Source of the DNA: Macrostomum hystrix
Taxonomy: Eukaryota; Platyhelminthes; Macrostomidae
Assembly: GCA_950097015.1 (NCBI GenBank)
Contig: CATNEN010000005.1
Span: 3,153,501-3,217,500, forward strand
DNA length: 64,000 nt
Direction: 5' to 3'
The notes beneath the pieces are model-generated. The model saw only the letters and a list, made by a program, of their open reading frames with translations, was not told the origin of the DNA and did no database searches. Below, piece by piece: positions 46,439-57,300 of the stretch. How positions within the stretch are numbered: the stretch's first letter is position 1; each line of letters starts with the position of its first letter. The position numbers were made by a program, and so were the translations under genes.

Positions 46439-49100
46439 ATGGACGAATCTTTGAGCGTTGCGTCTGTGGACGATGAGTCCATCGATTTTGAGCACGCAGT
46501 AGTCAGCTTGGCCATCTCTCGCATAGTTGCCGATGCTGATTTTAAAGAATTCATCGAACTCAGTCTGCCCAACTGGGACGCGCATTTGAAATGGACTCTG
46601 AGATTGTTTCGCAGTCAGAGCCAGTCGGGACCATTTCTTAGCTATTTTCTGCATGTGCAACCGCGCGCCGCAATGTCTTATTATCGGGTTAAGGCAACAT
46701 TTAGCATCGATTTCAGTCTTCAACGAGCCGACGGTAAAGGCGCCCGCGTAGCCTTAAAGCGTCATCAACACTCTGACAAATTGTTTCAGGCCAGCGTTCG
46801 CGGTGTACAGCAGCTCACCTGGGGCATCAAGAATTTCATTTCGGTTAGTTATGAAAGCGATTATTTGCTTTTTAGATCAAGATCTCACCTCAAGACCACA
46901 TCTCATTTTTAGTATAATGGACTAGCACTAACTACCCCATTGAAGGGAGATCAAAACAAAGTGGATTTAGGAGAAAATAGAATGCTTTTAAGCGCTTGGC
47001 AAGGTAGAAAATTTACTTTGCTAACTTTAGAATAACAACAATTCATTTGGACCATGACATTTTACCAATGTGATATTTCATTTACAAAAGCTGACAATCT
47101 AGTCCTAACTGCAGGCAACCTATTCCCCTTTAGCAGAGAAGCAGGCAAGCAATGACTCCGCAGAAAATCAATCGACTATATCAATTAATTTTCATTATAT
47201 ACGCTGTATACTTATTCAAGCTTTGCGCTAGTTTTCATAGCTGCTCCGCAGTGATCGCAATCCTGCTTCTTCCCCCTAGAACTTGGGTTGCACGTAAGTT
47301 GCTTTCCGGGGGGCTAATTGGCAGAGCGGTCTAACGCGTTTGCCTTTCGCTCGCACCAAGGTCCCCGAGCTCGATTCCGCGGCGAGGCCACATTCATTTG
47401 GGGCGCAGCCTCTGAGAGAGGGCTTGAAGGCTGGCGTACAGTATATGTGTGTGCGTGTGTTTAGGAGTCAGCGGAATGGGCCGAATCGCCTTCTCGCTGT
47501 CTGCGGGTCTGGTGTCACCAAATGATATGCCATTGCCTGCAGCCCCCTGCAATTATTATTGTCATTATTATGAAAAGCTGATTTCCAGCTAATGCTCGCT
47601 TTTCTATTTTGAAACGCAGGTTCGCCGCCTTTCATCTGCCGCCCTGCCTAACTGCTTCGTCAACGATGCCAACGCTAGCGGCGGCGGTGTCGGCGGTGAA
47701 CGCCTTGTTGCTCGCCTGCGCATTCGAGTGCACGAAGTCTCGGATGGTATTGTACTACGCGAGAAGCCAATAGATCTCTGCTCGCCTAATATCCCTGGCA
47801 CTAATTTAACCATCGAGTGTCAGGACCGGCGTTTGTACTGTCATCGCGATGTACTGCTGTTAGAATCCGAGTTCTTTCGCGGCCTGTTGGCCAGCGATTG
47901 TCGTGAGAAACAGAGCGGCCTTGTCAACCTTGAAGACGAAGAATTCGATGAGGTTAATTTGCTGGATGCTGTGGTGGGCTAAAATTAAATTATTTGGAAC
48001 TCCAACATATATCGGTCAGGGGGGTCGGTGGCAGAGCGGTTATCGCGTTTGCCTCTCGCACCACGGTCCTTAAGTTCGATTCCACGGCGAGGCCACATTT
48101 AATTGGGGCGCAGCCGCGGAGAGAAGGCTTTGGGGGCTTGTTGTGCAATTTACGCCCTTGAGGGCCAACCTCCAAGGCACAGTGAGAGTGTACACTGCCT
48201 GACAATGAGAAATTCAGGGCAGATGTTCACACCTGTGTGAGTGTGTGCCTGCGTACGGTATCTGTGTGCGTGTGTGCTCAGGAGTCAGCGAAATAGGCAG
48301 AATTGCCTCCTCGCTGGCTGCGGGTCTAGTGTCACTAAATGATGTGCCATTGCCCGCAGCCCTCCTGCAATTATTATTATTATATTATTATAGCTTATAT
48401 CGGTCTTTGTAATTAAAAAGTGTTTTTTTCGATAGTACGTTAATTTTTTACGTAAAATTTAAGCCCCTCGAGCGCTGATTGGCTGAAATGACGCCGGTGG
48501 GTTTATTACTAATGGCGCTAAAAATAGATTATTAGGTAACTCTAGGTCACGAACGCTTATTGGTTGCGTTTAAAATGATTTCAGATTCGCGCCTTCCTAG
48601 AACAGCTCTACCCGGACTGCGGCGTCCCAGTTTCCATAGACAGTCTGGAGTCGCTCTGCCGACTAGCCGATAAATATCTGTGCGCCAAAGTGCGAGCCAA
48701 GTGCATACAATTTGTTATGCGCGTGTTAAACCCGTCTATCTGTCTGCACGTGTTGCTAATTAATTCGCTGTACATGAATTCGGCGTTCGTTGAACAGACC
48801 TGCCTAGAATTAGTTGAAGATCTAGCGTGGGGCGAAGTGAAATCGTCGGCTAGTTTTCTTAGATTAAGCTCTCCACAGCGCGCTATGGTTATGGAACGCC
48901 TTCTAGATAGGCGCGATGATGTCTCTTCGGCAGCTAGCAGCGGAGTCTCTCGATCCTCTAGCGCCCTGTGCCTGCCGCCATCGACTCCGCCACAGCAGCA
49001 TCATCAGCAGCAGCAGCAGCATCGACAGCACAATTCGACCGGCGCCGCTAATACTTCTGCTGGCAACGCCGGTCGCGGTAGAGGCTTTCAGTCGCTCTAA
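46439..49100 (+). CDS. MATH-BTB domain protein (probable Cullin-3 adaptor)
   Basis: Exons 46439..46843, 47620..47952 and 48585..49100, all phase 0, encode 417 aa. Residues ~35-180 look like a diverged MATH domain (HLKWTLRLFRSQ, SYFLHVQ, YYRVKATFSIDFSLQ, VARLRIRVHEV). A clear BTB/POZ fold follows: NLTIECQDRRLYCHRDVLLL, then ESEFFRGLLASDCREK, FLEQLYPDCG and LADKYLCAKVRAKCIQF, then a BACK-like helix region. The C-terminus is Ser-rich with a Gln/His run and ends NAGRGRGFQSL. MATH-BTB proteins such as SPOP bring substrates to Cullin-3 ubiquitin ligases. It is not SPOP itself, because the MATH domain is too diverged. Each intron has received a SINE-A. Confidence 0.85.
47308..47575 (+). mobile_element. 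SINE-A in intron 1 of the MATH-BTB gene
   Basis: The head TTGGCAGAGCGGTCTAACGC and B box GAGCTCGATTCC are intact. The middle is internally deleted between GAGGGCTTGAAGGCTGG and GTATATGTGTGTGCG compared with the 48018 copy. The tail is GCCTGCAGCCCCCTGCAATT plus ATT repeats. Confidence 0.9.
48018..48395 (+). mobile_element. Full-length SINE-A with 10-bp target duplication, intron 2 of the MATH-BTB gene
   Basis: TATATCGGTC flanks the element at 48008-48017 and 48396-48405. The head is GGTGGCAGAGCGGTTATCGC and the B box AAGTTCGATTCC. All body blocks are present and the tail is (TTA)n. This is the best reference copy in the window, about 378 bp. Confidence 0.94.
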
Positions 49101-49219
49101 TGCACCGAAGCTAGAGGTGGCTTGTCAGTTTTTTCAGCGTTTTCTGTGTTAACGTTTGTACGATTTTTTGTAGAATTATATATATATGTGTGCTATATAT
49201 GTCTTTGAAAGTTTTTGAT

Positions 49220-49860
49220 AATATAGACTCAGTCTGAGCACTCATGAGTAGTGAAAGTGAGAATATAGACTCAACTTAAGCACTCTTTGAGTAGTAGAAT
49301 TGAGAAATGACTCAACTTGAGCACTCTTGAGTAGTGGAATTGAGAATAGACTCAAATTGAGCACTCCTGGATAGTGGAATTGAGAATATAGGCTCAACTT
49401 GAGCACTCTTGAGTACCCGCTAAAAATAGGGATGTTTCTTCGGGTGATTCCAGTTGGAATCTGCGGTGTTTCCAGAAAAAGAAACAGCCGAACGCTGGAA
49501 ACATACCAATCGGATGATTCCATGCTTAGAATCTACCCAACTGGGCGTTTTCTCGGTGCTTCTTGGTGGCGAAATGGAATCACCAAAAAAATCTTCCAGT
49601 TCGGAAGATTCCATGCTCAGAAACCGCCGAGGAATCGCCCGTAAATAATTCTCTGGTTGTCCCATGGGCCACTGTTTCGGGTGATTCTTCGGCGGTTTCC
49701 ACACAATTTACGGTTACATCGGCTGCTTCCTGGGTGGTTTCTTTAACTCTTGCGAGATAGGGGGGATTTCGGTAGATTCCACTCCTATTTTGCACAAAAA
49801 CCCGCCGAAGAAGCAGCCGAATTTTTTACAGGGTAGTGGAATAGAGAATATAGACTCAAC
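49220..49860. repeat. About 42-bp minisatellite 3' of the MATH-BTB gene, interrupted by a MITE
   Basis: Units of GAGTAGTGGAATTGAGAATA plus the GACTCAACTTGAGCACTCTT block, five to six copies. The last unit is split by the element at 49416-49833. Confidence 0.88.
49416..49833. mobile_element. 0.42-kb MITE family 'CCCGCTAAAA', copy 2
   Basis: About 95% identical to 19354-19772 over its full length and in the same orientation. It sits inside a minisatellite unit, and removing it with one TA restores GAGTAGTGGAAT. This fixes the ends exactly and shows a 2-bp TA duplication (49414-49415 and 49834-49835). Confidence 0.92.
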
Positions 49861-50214
49861 TTGACCTCTTATAGATCAAAGGTCTTAGCTACCAAATTGA
49901 TGCAGCTGTCTATTTGTTGTTAAATAAGTTTAATCTCTTGCCTATAAATTGTGTGTTTTTGCTTTAACTTCTTTTTCTAGTTGATCTTCTTTGTTTATAA
50001 TCTACAGTATAGTAGTTTTTATGTACTCAAACATTTATATGTTTTCAATAAATTCTATGGCGTTTACGCAGATCTTGAAAAAATACAGCGTTAGTTCTTG
50101 TTAGTTATTGTCTATAAGCAATGCACAACAATATATTTTAACTCTTGCAATGCGCTAAACATTTAATTTTTTGTACGTCTATTTGAACCACATCGTCTCA
50201 CTCTACTCTCAACA
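49861..50214. other. Spacer before the 26-bp array
   Basis: AT-rich DNA. An AATAAA near 50048 may end the MATH-BTB transcript. No other feature is seen. Confidence 0.5.
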
Positions 50215-52490
50215 TCAATCTTTTTTGTCTACTCTCAGCATCAATCTCTTATCTCTATTCTGAGCATCAATCTCTTATCTCTATTCTGAGCATCAATCTC
50301 TTATATCTATTCTCAGCATCAATCTCTTATCTTTATTCTGAGCATCAATCTCTTATATCTATTCTCAGCATCAATCTCTTATCTCTATTCTGAGCATCAA
50401 TCTCTTATCTCTATTCTGAGCATCAATCTCTTATCTCTATTCTGAGCATCAATCTCTTATCTCTATTCTGAGCATCAATCTCTTATCTCTATTCTGAGCA
50501 TCAATCTCATATCTCTATTCTGAGCATCAATCTCTTATCTCTATTCTGAGCATCAATCTCTTATCTCTATTCTCAGCATCAATCTCTTATCTTTATTCTG
50601 AGCATCAATCTCTTATATCTATTCTCAGCATCAATCTCTTATCTCTATTCTGAGCATCAATCTCTTATATCTATTCTCAGCATCAATCTCTTATCTTTAT
50701 TCTGAGCATCAATCTCTTATATCTATTCTGAGCATCAATCTCTTATCTCTATTCTGAGCATCAATCTCTTATCTCTATTCTGAGCACCAATCTCATATCT
50801 CTATTCTGAGCATCAATCTCTTATCTCTATTCTGAGCATCAATCTCTTATATCTATTCTGAGCATCAATCTCATATCTCTATTCTGAGCATCAATCTCTT
50901 ATCTCTATTCTGAGCATCAATCTCATATCTCTATTCTGAGCATCAATCTCTATCTCTATTCTCAGCATCAATATCTTATCTCTATTCTGAGCATCGATCT
51001 CTTATATCTATTCTCAGCATCAATCTCATATCTCTATTCTGAGCATCAATCTCATATCTCTATTCTGAGCATCAATCTCTTATATCAATTCTCAGCATCA
51101 ATCTCTTATATCTATTCTCAGCATCAATCTCTTATATCTATTCTCAGCATCAATCTCTTATATCAGTTCTCAGCATCAATCTCATATCTCTATTCTGAGC
51201 ATCAATCTCTTATCTCTATTCTGAGCATCAATCTCTTATCTCTATTCTGAGCATCAATCTCATATCTCTATTCTGAGCATCAATCTCTTATCTCTATTCT
51301 GAGCATCAATCTCATATCTCTATTCTGAGCATCAATCTCTTATCTCTATTCTGAGCATCAATCTCTTATCTCTATTCTGAGCATCAATCTCTTATCTCTA
51401 TTCTGAGCACCAATCTCATATCTCTATTCTGAGCATCAATCTCTTATCTCTATTCTGAGCATCAATCTCTTATCTCTATTCTCAGCATCAATCTCTTATC
51501 TCTATTCTGAGCATCAATCTCATATCTCTATTCTGAGCATCAATCTCTTATCTCTATTCTGAGCATCAATCTCTTATCTCTATTCTGAGCATCAATCTCT
51601 TATCTCTATTCTGAGCACCAATCTCATATCTCTATTCTGAGCATCAATCTCTTATCTCTATTCTGAGCATCAATCTCTTATATCTATTCTGAGCATCAAT
51701 CTCATATCTCTATTCTGAGCATCAATCTCTTATCTCTATTCTGAGCATCAATCTCATATCTCTATTCTGAGCATCAATCTCTATCTCTATTCTCAGCATC
51801 AATATCTTATCTCTATTCTGAGCATCGATCTCTTATATCTATTCTCAGCATCAATCTCATATCTCTATTCTGAGCATCAATCTCATATCTCTATTCTGAG
51901 CATCAATCTCTTATATCAATTCTCAGCATCAATCTCTTATATCTATTCTCAGCATCAATCTCTTATATCTATTCTCAGCATCAATCTCTTATATCAGTTC
52001 TCAGCATCAATCTCATATCTCTATTCTGAGCATCAATCTCTTATCTCTATTCTGAGCATCAATCTCTTATCTCTATTCTGAGCATCAATCTCATATCTCT
52101 ATTCTGAGCATCAATCTCTTATCTCTATTCTGAGCATCAATCTCATATCTCTATTCTGAGCATCAATCTCTTATCTCTATTCTGAGCATCAATCTCTTAT
52201 ATCTATTCTGAGCATCAATCTCATATCTCTATTCTGAGCATCAATCTCTTATCTCTATTCTGAGCATCAATCTCATATCTCTATTCTGAGCATCAATCTC
52301 TATCTCTATTCTCAGCATCAATATCTTATCTCTATTCTGAGCATCGATCTCTTATATCTATTCTCAGCATCAATCTCATATCTCTATTCTAAGCATCAAT
52401 CTCATATCTCTATTCTGAGCATCAATCTCTTATATCAATTCTCAGCATCAATCTCTTATATCTATTCTGAGCATCAATTTCATATCTCCA
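50215..52490. repeat. 26-bp minisatellite, about 87 copies, with higher-order structure
   Basis: The unit is TCTATTCTGAGCATCAATCT plus CTTATC. Marker variants (GAGCATCGATC, CAATATCTTATC, TATCAGTTCTC, GAGCACC) recur as ordered sets at about 50937-51180, 51775-52020 and 52288-52470. Blocks of roughly 500-840 bp were therefore duplicated. It is the longest array in the window and lies between the MATH-BTB and SLMAP genes. Confidence 0.95.
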
Positions 52491-53225
52491 TTCCCATTTA
52501 ACAGTCAGCTTTTTTGCTCCTGAATATAACGGATACAATTAAGGATTAAACTCTGCTACTTAACATATATTCCATTTTACAAAGTTTATCGTGCACCAAT
52601 TACTTTGTGTATTTTATAATAGATGTTTTTGTTAATAAAATGCAGTACAAATTTATCTCTCTAGATAAGTATTAATTAGTTTTCTCACTCTTGTGATAAT
52701 ATTCAGCATCGATTTGGACATAATTTATGGCTTTAAGTAATTTAGAAATACTATATTTATATGGAAAATTGTATAGAATTTTTTCTAGACAAATCTATTC
52801 ACATATATAGATATGTTTCAGAGAATACAGTATTTTGTGATTTGTATAAGAGCTCTCATTAGTATTTTAATTGTCTGATTCGTGCAAATCATTGTTTTGT
52901 ACATAATTTATTGTCAAATCAATCACATTATTTACAAACGTGTAACTTGCACGTTTGTCATTATTTTGCAATAGAAGTTTGTCATTGTTGACAAAAAATA
53001 CTTATTGAACTATACCGACGATGTTTGCGAATACGTAATAGATTTGTTTTATCGTATTAAAAATAACCAATTCGTTCAGATCAGCTCGCTTGTTGAAAAT
53101 AGTTACTGTTTTATTATCTCATTCGCATCGGGAACAAAATTTGCAAATAAACATCGTTACTTTTTTCGTTAGCACGTGTCTTTGTTTTCGCTTTGTTAGT
53201 CTTTTTCCTGTTTACTTTTTCGTCT
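52491..53225. other. Spacer between two arrays
   Basis: AT-rich DNA. An 11-bp inverted repeat around 52938-52962 (AACGTGTAACTTGCACGTT) is the only structure noticed. Confidence 0.5.
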
Positions 53226-53227
53226 TA

Positions 53228-53915
53228 GATTCACCCCACTGTCTGTCTCATTCACCCCACTGTCTGTCTCATTCACCCCACTGTCTGTCTCATTCACCCC
53301 ACTGTCTGTCTCATTCACTGCACTGTCTGTCTCATTCACTGCACTGTCTGTCTCATTCACTGCACTGTCTGTCTCATTCACTGCACTGTCTGTCTCATTC
53401 ACTGCACTGTCTGTCTCATTCACCCCACTGTCTGTCTCATTCACTGCACTGTCTGTCTCATTCACCCCACTGTCTGTCTCATTCACTGCACTGTCTGTCT
53501 CATTCACTGCACTGTCTGTCTCATTCACCCCACTGTCTGTCTCATTCACCCCACTGTCTGTCTCATTCACCCCACTGTCTGTCTCATTCACTGCACTGTC
53601 TGTCTCATTCACCCCCTGTCTGTCTCATTCACTGCACTGTCTGTCTCATTCACCCCACTGTCTGTCTCATTCACTGCACTGTCTGTCTCATTCACTGCAC
53701 TGTCTGTCTCATTCACTGCACTGTCTGTCTCATTCACCCCACTGTCTGTCTCATTCACCCCACTGTCTGTCTCATTCACTGCACTGTCTGTCTCATTCAC
53801 CCCACTGTCTGTCTCATTCACCCCACTGTCTGTCTCATTCACCCCACTGTCTGTCTCATTCACCCCACTGTCTGTCTCATTCACCCCACTGTCTGTCTCA
53901 TTCACCCACTGTCTG
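53228..53915. repeat. 21-bp minisatellite upstream of SLMAP
   Basis: About 32 units of CATTCACCCCACTGTCTGTC plus T, alternating with CACTGCAC variants. A two-base-shorter unit near 53612 shifts the frame. Open frames on both strands are artefacts of the 21-bp period. Confidence 0.95.
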
Positions 53916-53971
53916 GCCCAATATTATAAAGAATGCACGTATTGATTGACCCTTCTGTTTTTACTTTCCAG

Positions 53972-54026
53972 CCAGGAGCCTCAGCAGAAAGATGTGAAGC
54001 AAATCACAACAGTTAAAGAAGAGTAA
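53972..54026 (+). other. Possible exon (5'UTR of SLMAP or the end of an unseen gene)
   Basis: TTTTACTTTCCAG at 53959-53971 is a strong acceptor directly after the array. The next 55 bases can be read as EPQQKDVKQITTVKEE followed by TAA. I find no upstream exon in frame. It may be a 5' untranslated exon of SLMAP, a trans-splice acceptor, or chance. Confidence 0.25.
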
Positions 54027-54265
54027 CAAAATTATCTTCACTACTGCTTGTTGTTGAAGCTATCTAAAGATTTGCTTTCAGTTGCTTTCAATTGGAGACA
54101 ATGGCATCGTTTGTGCTTATCTAGTCTTCTGATTTGATTAGTGTTCAAGAAGGCAGTCATATCATCAGAGTCTATTACTGCACTGCATTCAAACAAGTTT
54201 TTCAATATTGCTTTAATCAGTGTGTTATTCGTTTACTTCTATCAGTCACGGAGTCTGAGTCAGTC

Positions 54266-54340
54266 ATGAGTGTCTATTCAAATGATTCCAACGATTCTGA
54301 CAGTTCTATATCTTCAACGTCTACTGTGTTAGATTCTGAT

Positions 54341-54374
<34 letters not shown>

Positions 54375-57300
54375 TAAATGGTACTCACTTTGCCAAGGCC
54401 TGCTTCAAATGCCGGCCACAGTCGCATCCGTTTGGCGAACGCCAGGTGCCAGTTGTGGAGTTGATTAAGATTGGCAGATCTGTTGCCAAATCAAAGCCGG
54501 ATTCTAACAATGCTATATTTGATTGCAAAGTGCTGAGTCGGAATCACGCAGTTCTGTGGTGCGTCTTCTGCTACCTATGTTTTAAGATGGGCTAAATTAA
54601 TTCAGTAAAGCAATGCATGCATACAGTTAGGCTGTAAATAATGTTAATAATAATTTCAGGGGGTTGTGGGCAATGGCACACCATTTGGTGACAGTAGACC
54701 TGCGGCCAGTGAGAAGACAATTCTGCCCATTATACTAAACACTCTCACAGGTGTGTACATCTGCCTTGGCTTTCTCATTGTCGAGGCGTAAATTTCACGA
54801 CAAGCGCCCAAGCCTTCTCTCCGCGGCTGCGACCCAAATTAATGCGGCCTCGCCGCGGAATCGAGCTCAGGGACCTGGCGGGAATTCCCTAGTCATGTAA
54901 CAGAAATTAGCCAATGAAATTTTGGGGTGGTTGGCGCTAACTCAATAGAAGCAGCAATTTGTAATTTTCCCCTATTGTTACCTTTAATTAAAATGATTTT
55001 TTCTCACTCGTTGAAGGTACGAAGACGGAAAATTCTGGCTAAAAGACACCAAAAGCAGCAATGGAACTTTTGTTAATAACCAGCGCCTAGGCAAAGGCAA
55101 TGAGGAGTCAGCGCCTAGAGAACTATACAGCGGAGACATTGTACAATTAGGCGTCGACGTGCTGGAGAACACCAAGAAGGTGACTCACGGCTGCATCATT
55201 GCCCAGGTGACTCTGTATCATCCTGACGGTACAGAGGCTAGGCGACCTCCGACATCATCGATGGTGCCTGGCGTCAGTGGAGCCGGCAGTGGCGGTGGTG
55301 TGAATTCTCTAGCCAATTCAGTGAATCAGGAGCAACTGTACCAGCTCAGTCAGTACCTGCAGGAGGCTCTGCATCGAGAGAGTACAATTGGCGCCAAATT
55401 AGACAAATTTCGCGAACTACTTGACAATGTTGGCGACATCGGTGAGGCTTCTTGGTCGGCCGTGCTAAACGAGGAGCGCCTTCTAGCTCGCCTTGAACTG
55501 CTGGAGAATCAGCTCGCTTTGGCTCGCTCCGGCCTAGTCAACGATGCCGGAGTTCGCGACTGTCTAGCCGAAGCTGTCGAGCGTCAGGCGCGCGCCGAGG
55601 AGTCGTTGAAGACTAGACTAGACGCCTGCCTGGATGAGCGAGGCCAGGCGCTGCAGCGGGCGAGCCAGCTCGAACGGAACTGGTTGGAGAGTCGCGACGA
55701 GGCGCGCGAACTGAGAGACGCCTGCGGTCAGGCGAGAGAGCGTCTTCAGGCTCTGTCAGCTCAGTACGACCGGGACACTGGCAGGCTTAAGCAAGAGCTG
55801 GCTGATGTCAAGCAGGAAGGCATGGCTTTGGCTGGCGAGGTAAGCTCTGATTCACTGTTAACGCGTTTGCCTCTCGCACCAAGGTCCCTGAGCTCGATTC
55901 CGCTGCGAGGCCACATTCATTTGGGGCGCAGCCGCGGAGAGAAGGCTTGGGGGCTTGACGTGCAAATTACGACCTTAAGGGCCAACCTCCTAAACACAGT
56001 GAGAGTGTACACTGCCTGACAATCAGCAAGACAGGGCAGATGTACACACCTGTGTTGTGGTGTGCGTGTGTGCTCAGGAGTCAGCGAAATGGGCAGAATT
56101 GCCTCCACGCTGGCTGCGGGTCTAGTGTCACCAAATGATGTGCCATTGCCCGCAGCCCTCCTGCAAATATTATTTTATATTTGAGCAAGACACTAAATTC
56201 CTTAATTCCCGATTCCCGATTATGGAATTCTAGATCCCATTCTCAACATCCAGATCCCCTTCTTAACTTCTAGATCTGATTCTCAACTTCTAGATCTGAT
56301 TCTCAACTTCTAGATCCCCTTCTCAACTTCTAGATTCCATTCTTAACTTCCAGATCCCCTTCTTAACTTCTAGATCCCCTTCTTAACTTCTAGATTCCAT
56401 TCTCAACTTCTAGATCATATTCTTAACTTCTAGATCCCCTTCTCAACTTCTAGATTCCATTCTCAACTTCTAGATCCTATTCTCAAAATCCAGATCCCCT
56501 TCTTAACTTCTAGATTCCATTCTCAACTTCTAGATTCCATTTTCAGCTTCTAGATCCTATTCTTTACTTATAGATGTGGGTCAAGTTGTTCTACTGAGGC
56601 AGCATAACCCAAGAAAGGACGGAGCTCTAGTGATTTCGAAGATTACCAAAAACGCCAGGCTTGAAATGGCCTGCGTGCACTATTTATATATTTTGACATT
56701 GCATCAACAAAACTAACCCACCTTACCCGGCAAAGACCGGTTTGGGGCAGACAGTAGTACCCCCAGCAAATCAAAGCACGCCACGTGCAATTGCACTCAA
56801 GGCGGCATGCAAGCCGCATACACAACACTTGTGTCACCGAATGATGTGCCATTAGTCGACGCTTTCGCAATCAGAAATATTTCGATGCGTCCTAAGTTCG
56901 AATCCGCTACGATACGGCACGACATTTCATGTTGTGTGGTATCACTAATTAAATCACAACTTGTCAACACAATGCAGATTCGAGATCTTGGCGGCGCACT
57001 AGTCGATAGGAACTTCGCCGATATCGATGGTGAATTATCGGCCTCTGCTCAGCCGGTTGCAGATCCGTCGCCTAGTGTCGCCGCCACGGACAACGCCGGC
57101 GTCAACCAATCCGTGACTTCGCCTGCGGTGGCGTCGTCATCGTCTTCCGAAACTGTAGAAGTTCGCGTTGGCCAAGCTACCACGGACATTGCTGTGCAAG
57201 CTTTTGGCGAGCACGCCTTGGAGTCGTCTGACGCTGCCGGTACCCCAGATGATGAGGCTGAAGCTGAACTGCGAACTCAGCTCCAGGTGAGATTGGGGTA

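Noticed and set aside
53090-53929. 279-codon frame with HCLSHSP repeats and minus-strand NETDSGV repeats
   Set aside because: They come from the 21-bp array; the frame breaks wherever a unit loses two bases.
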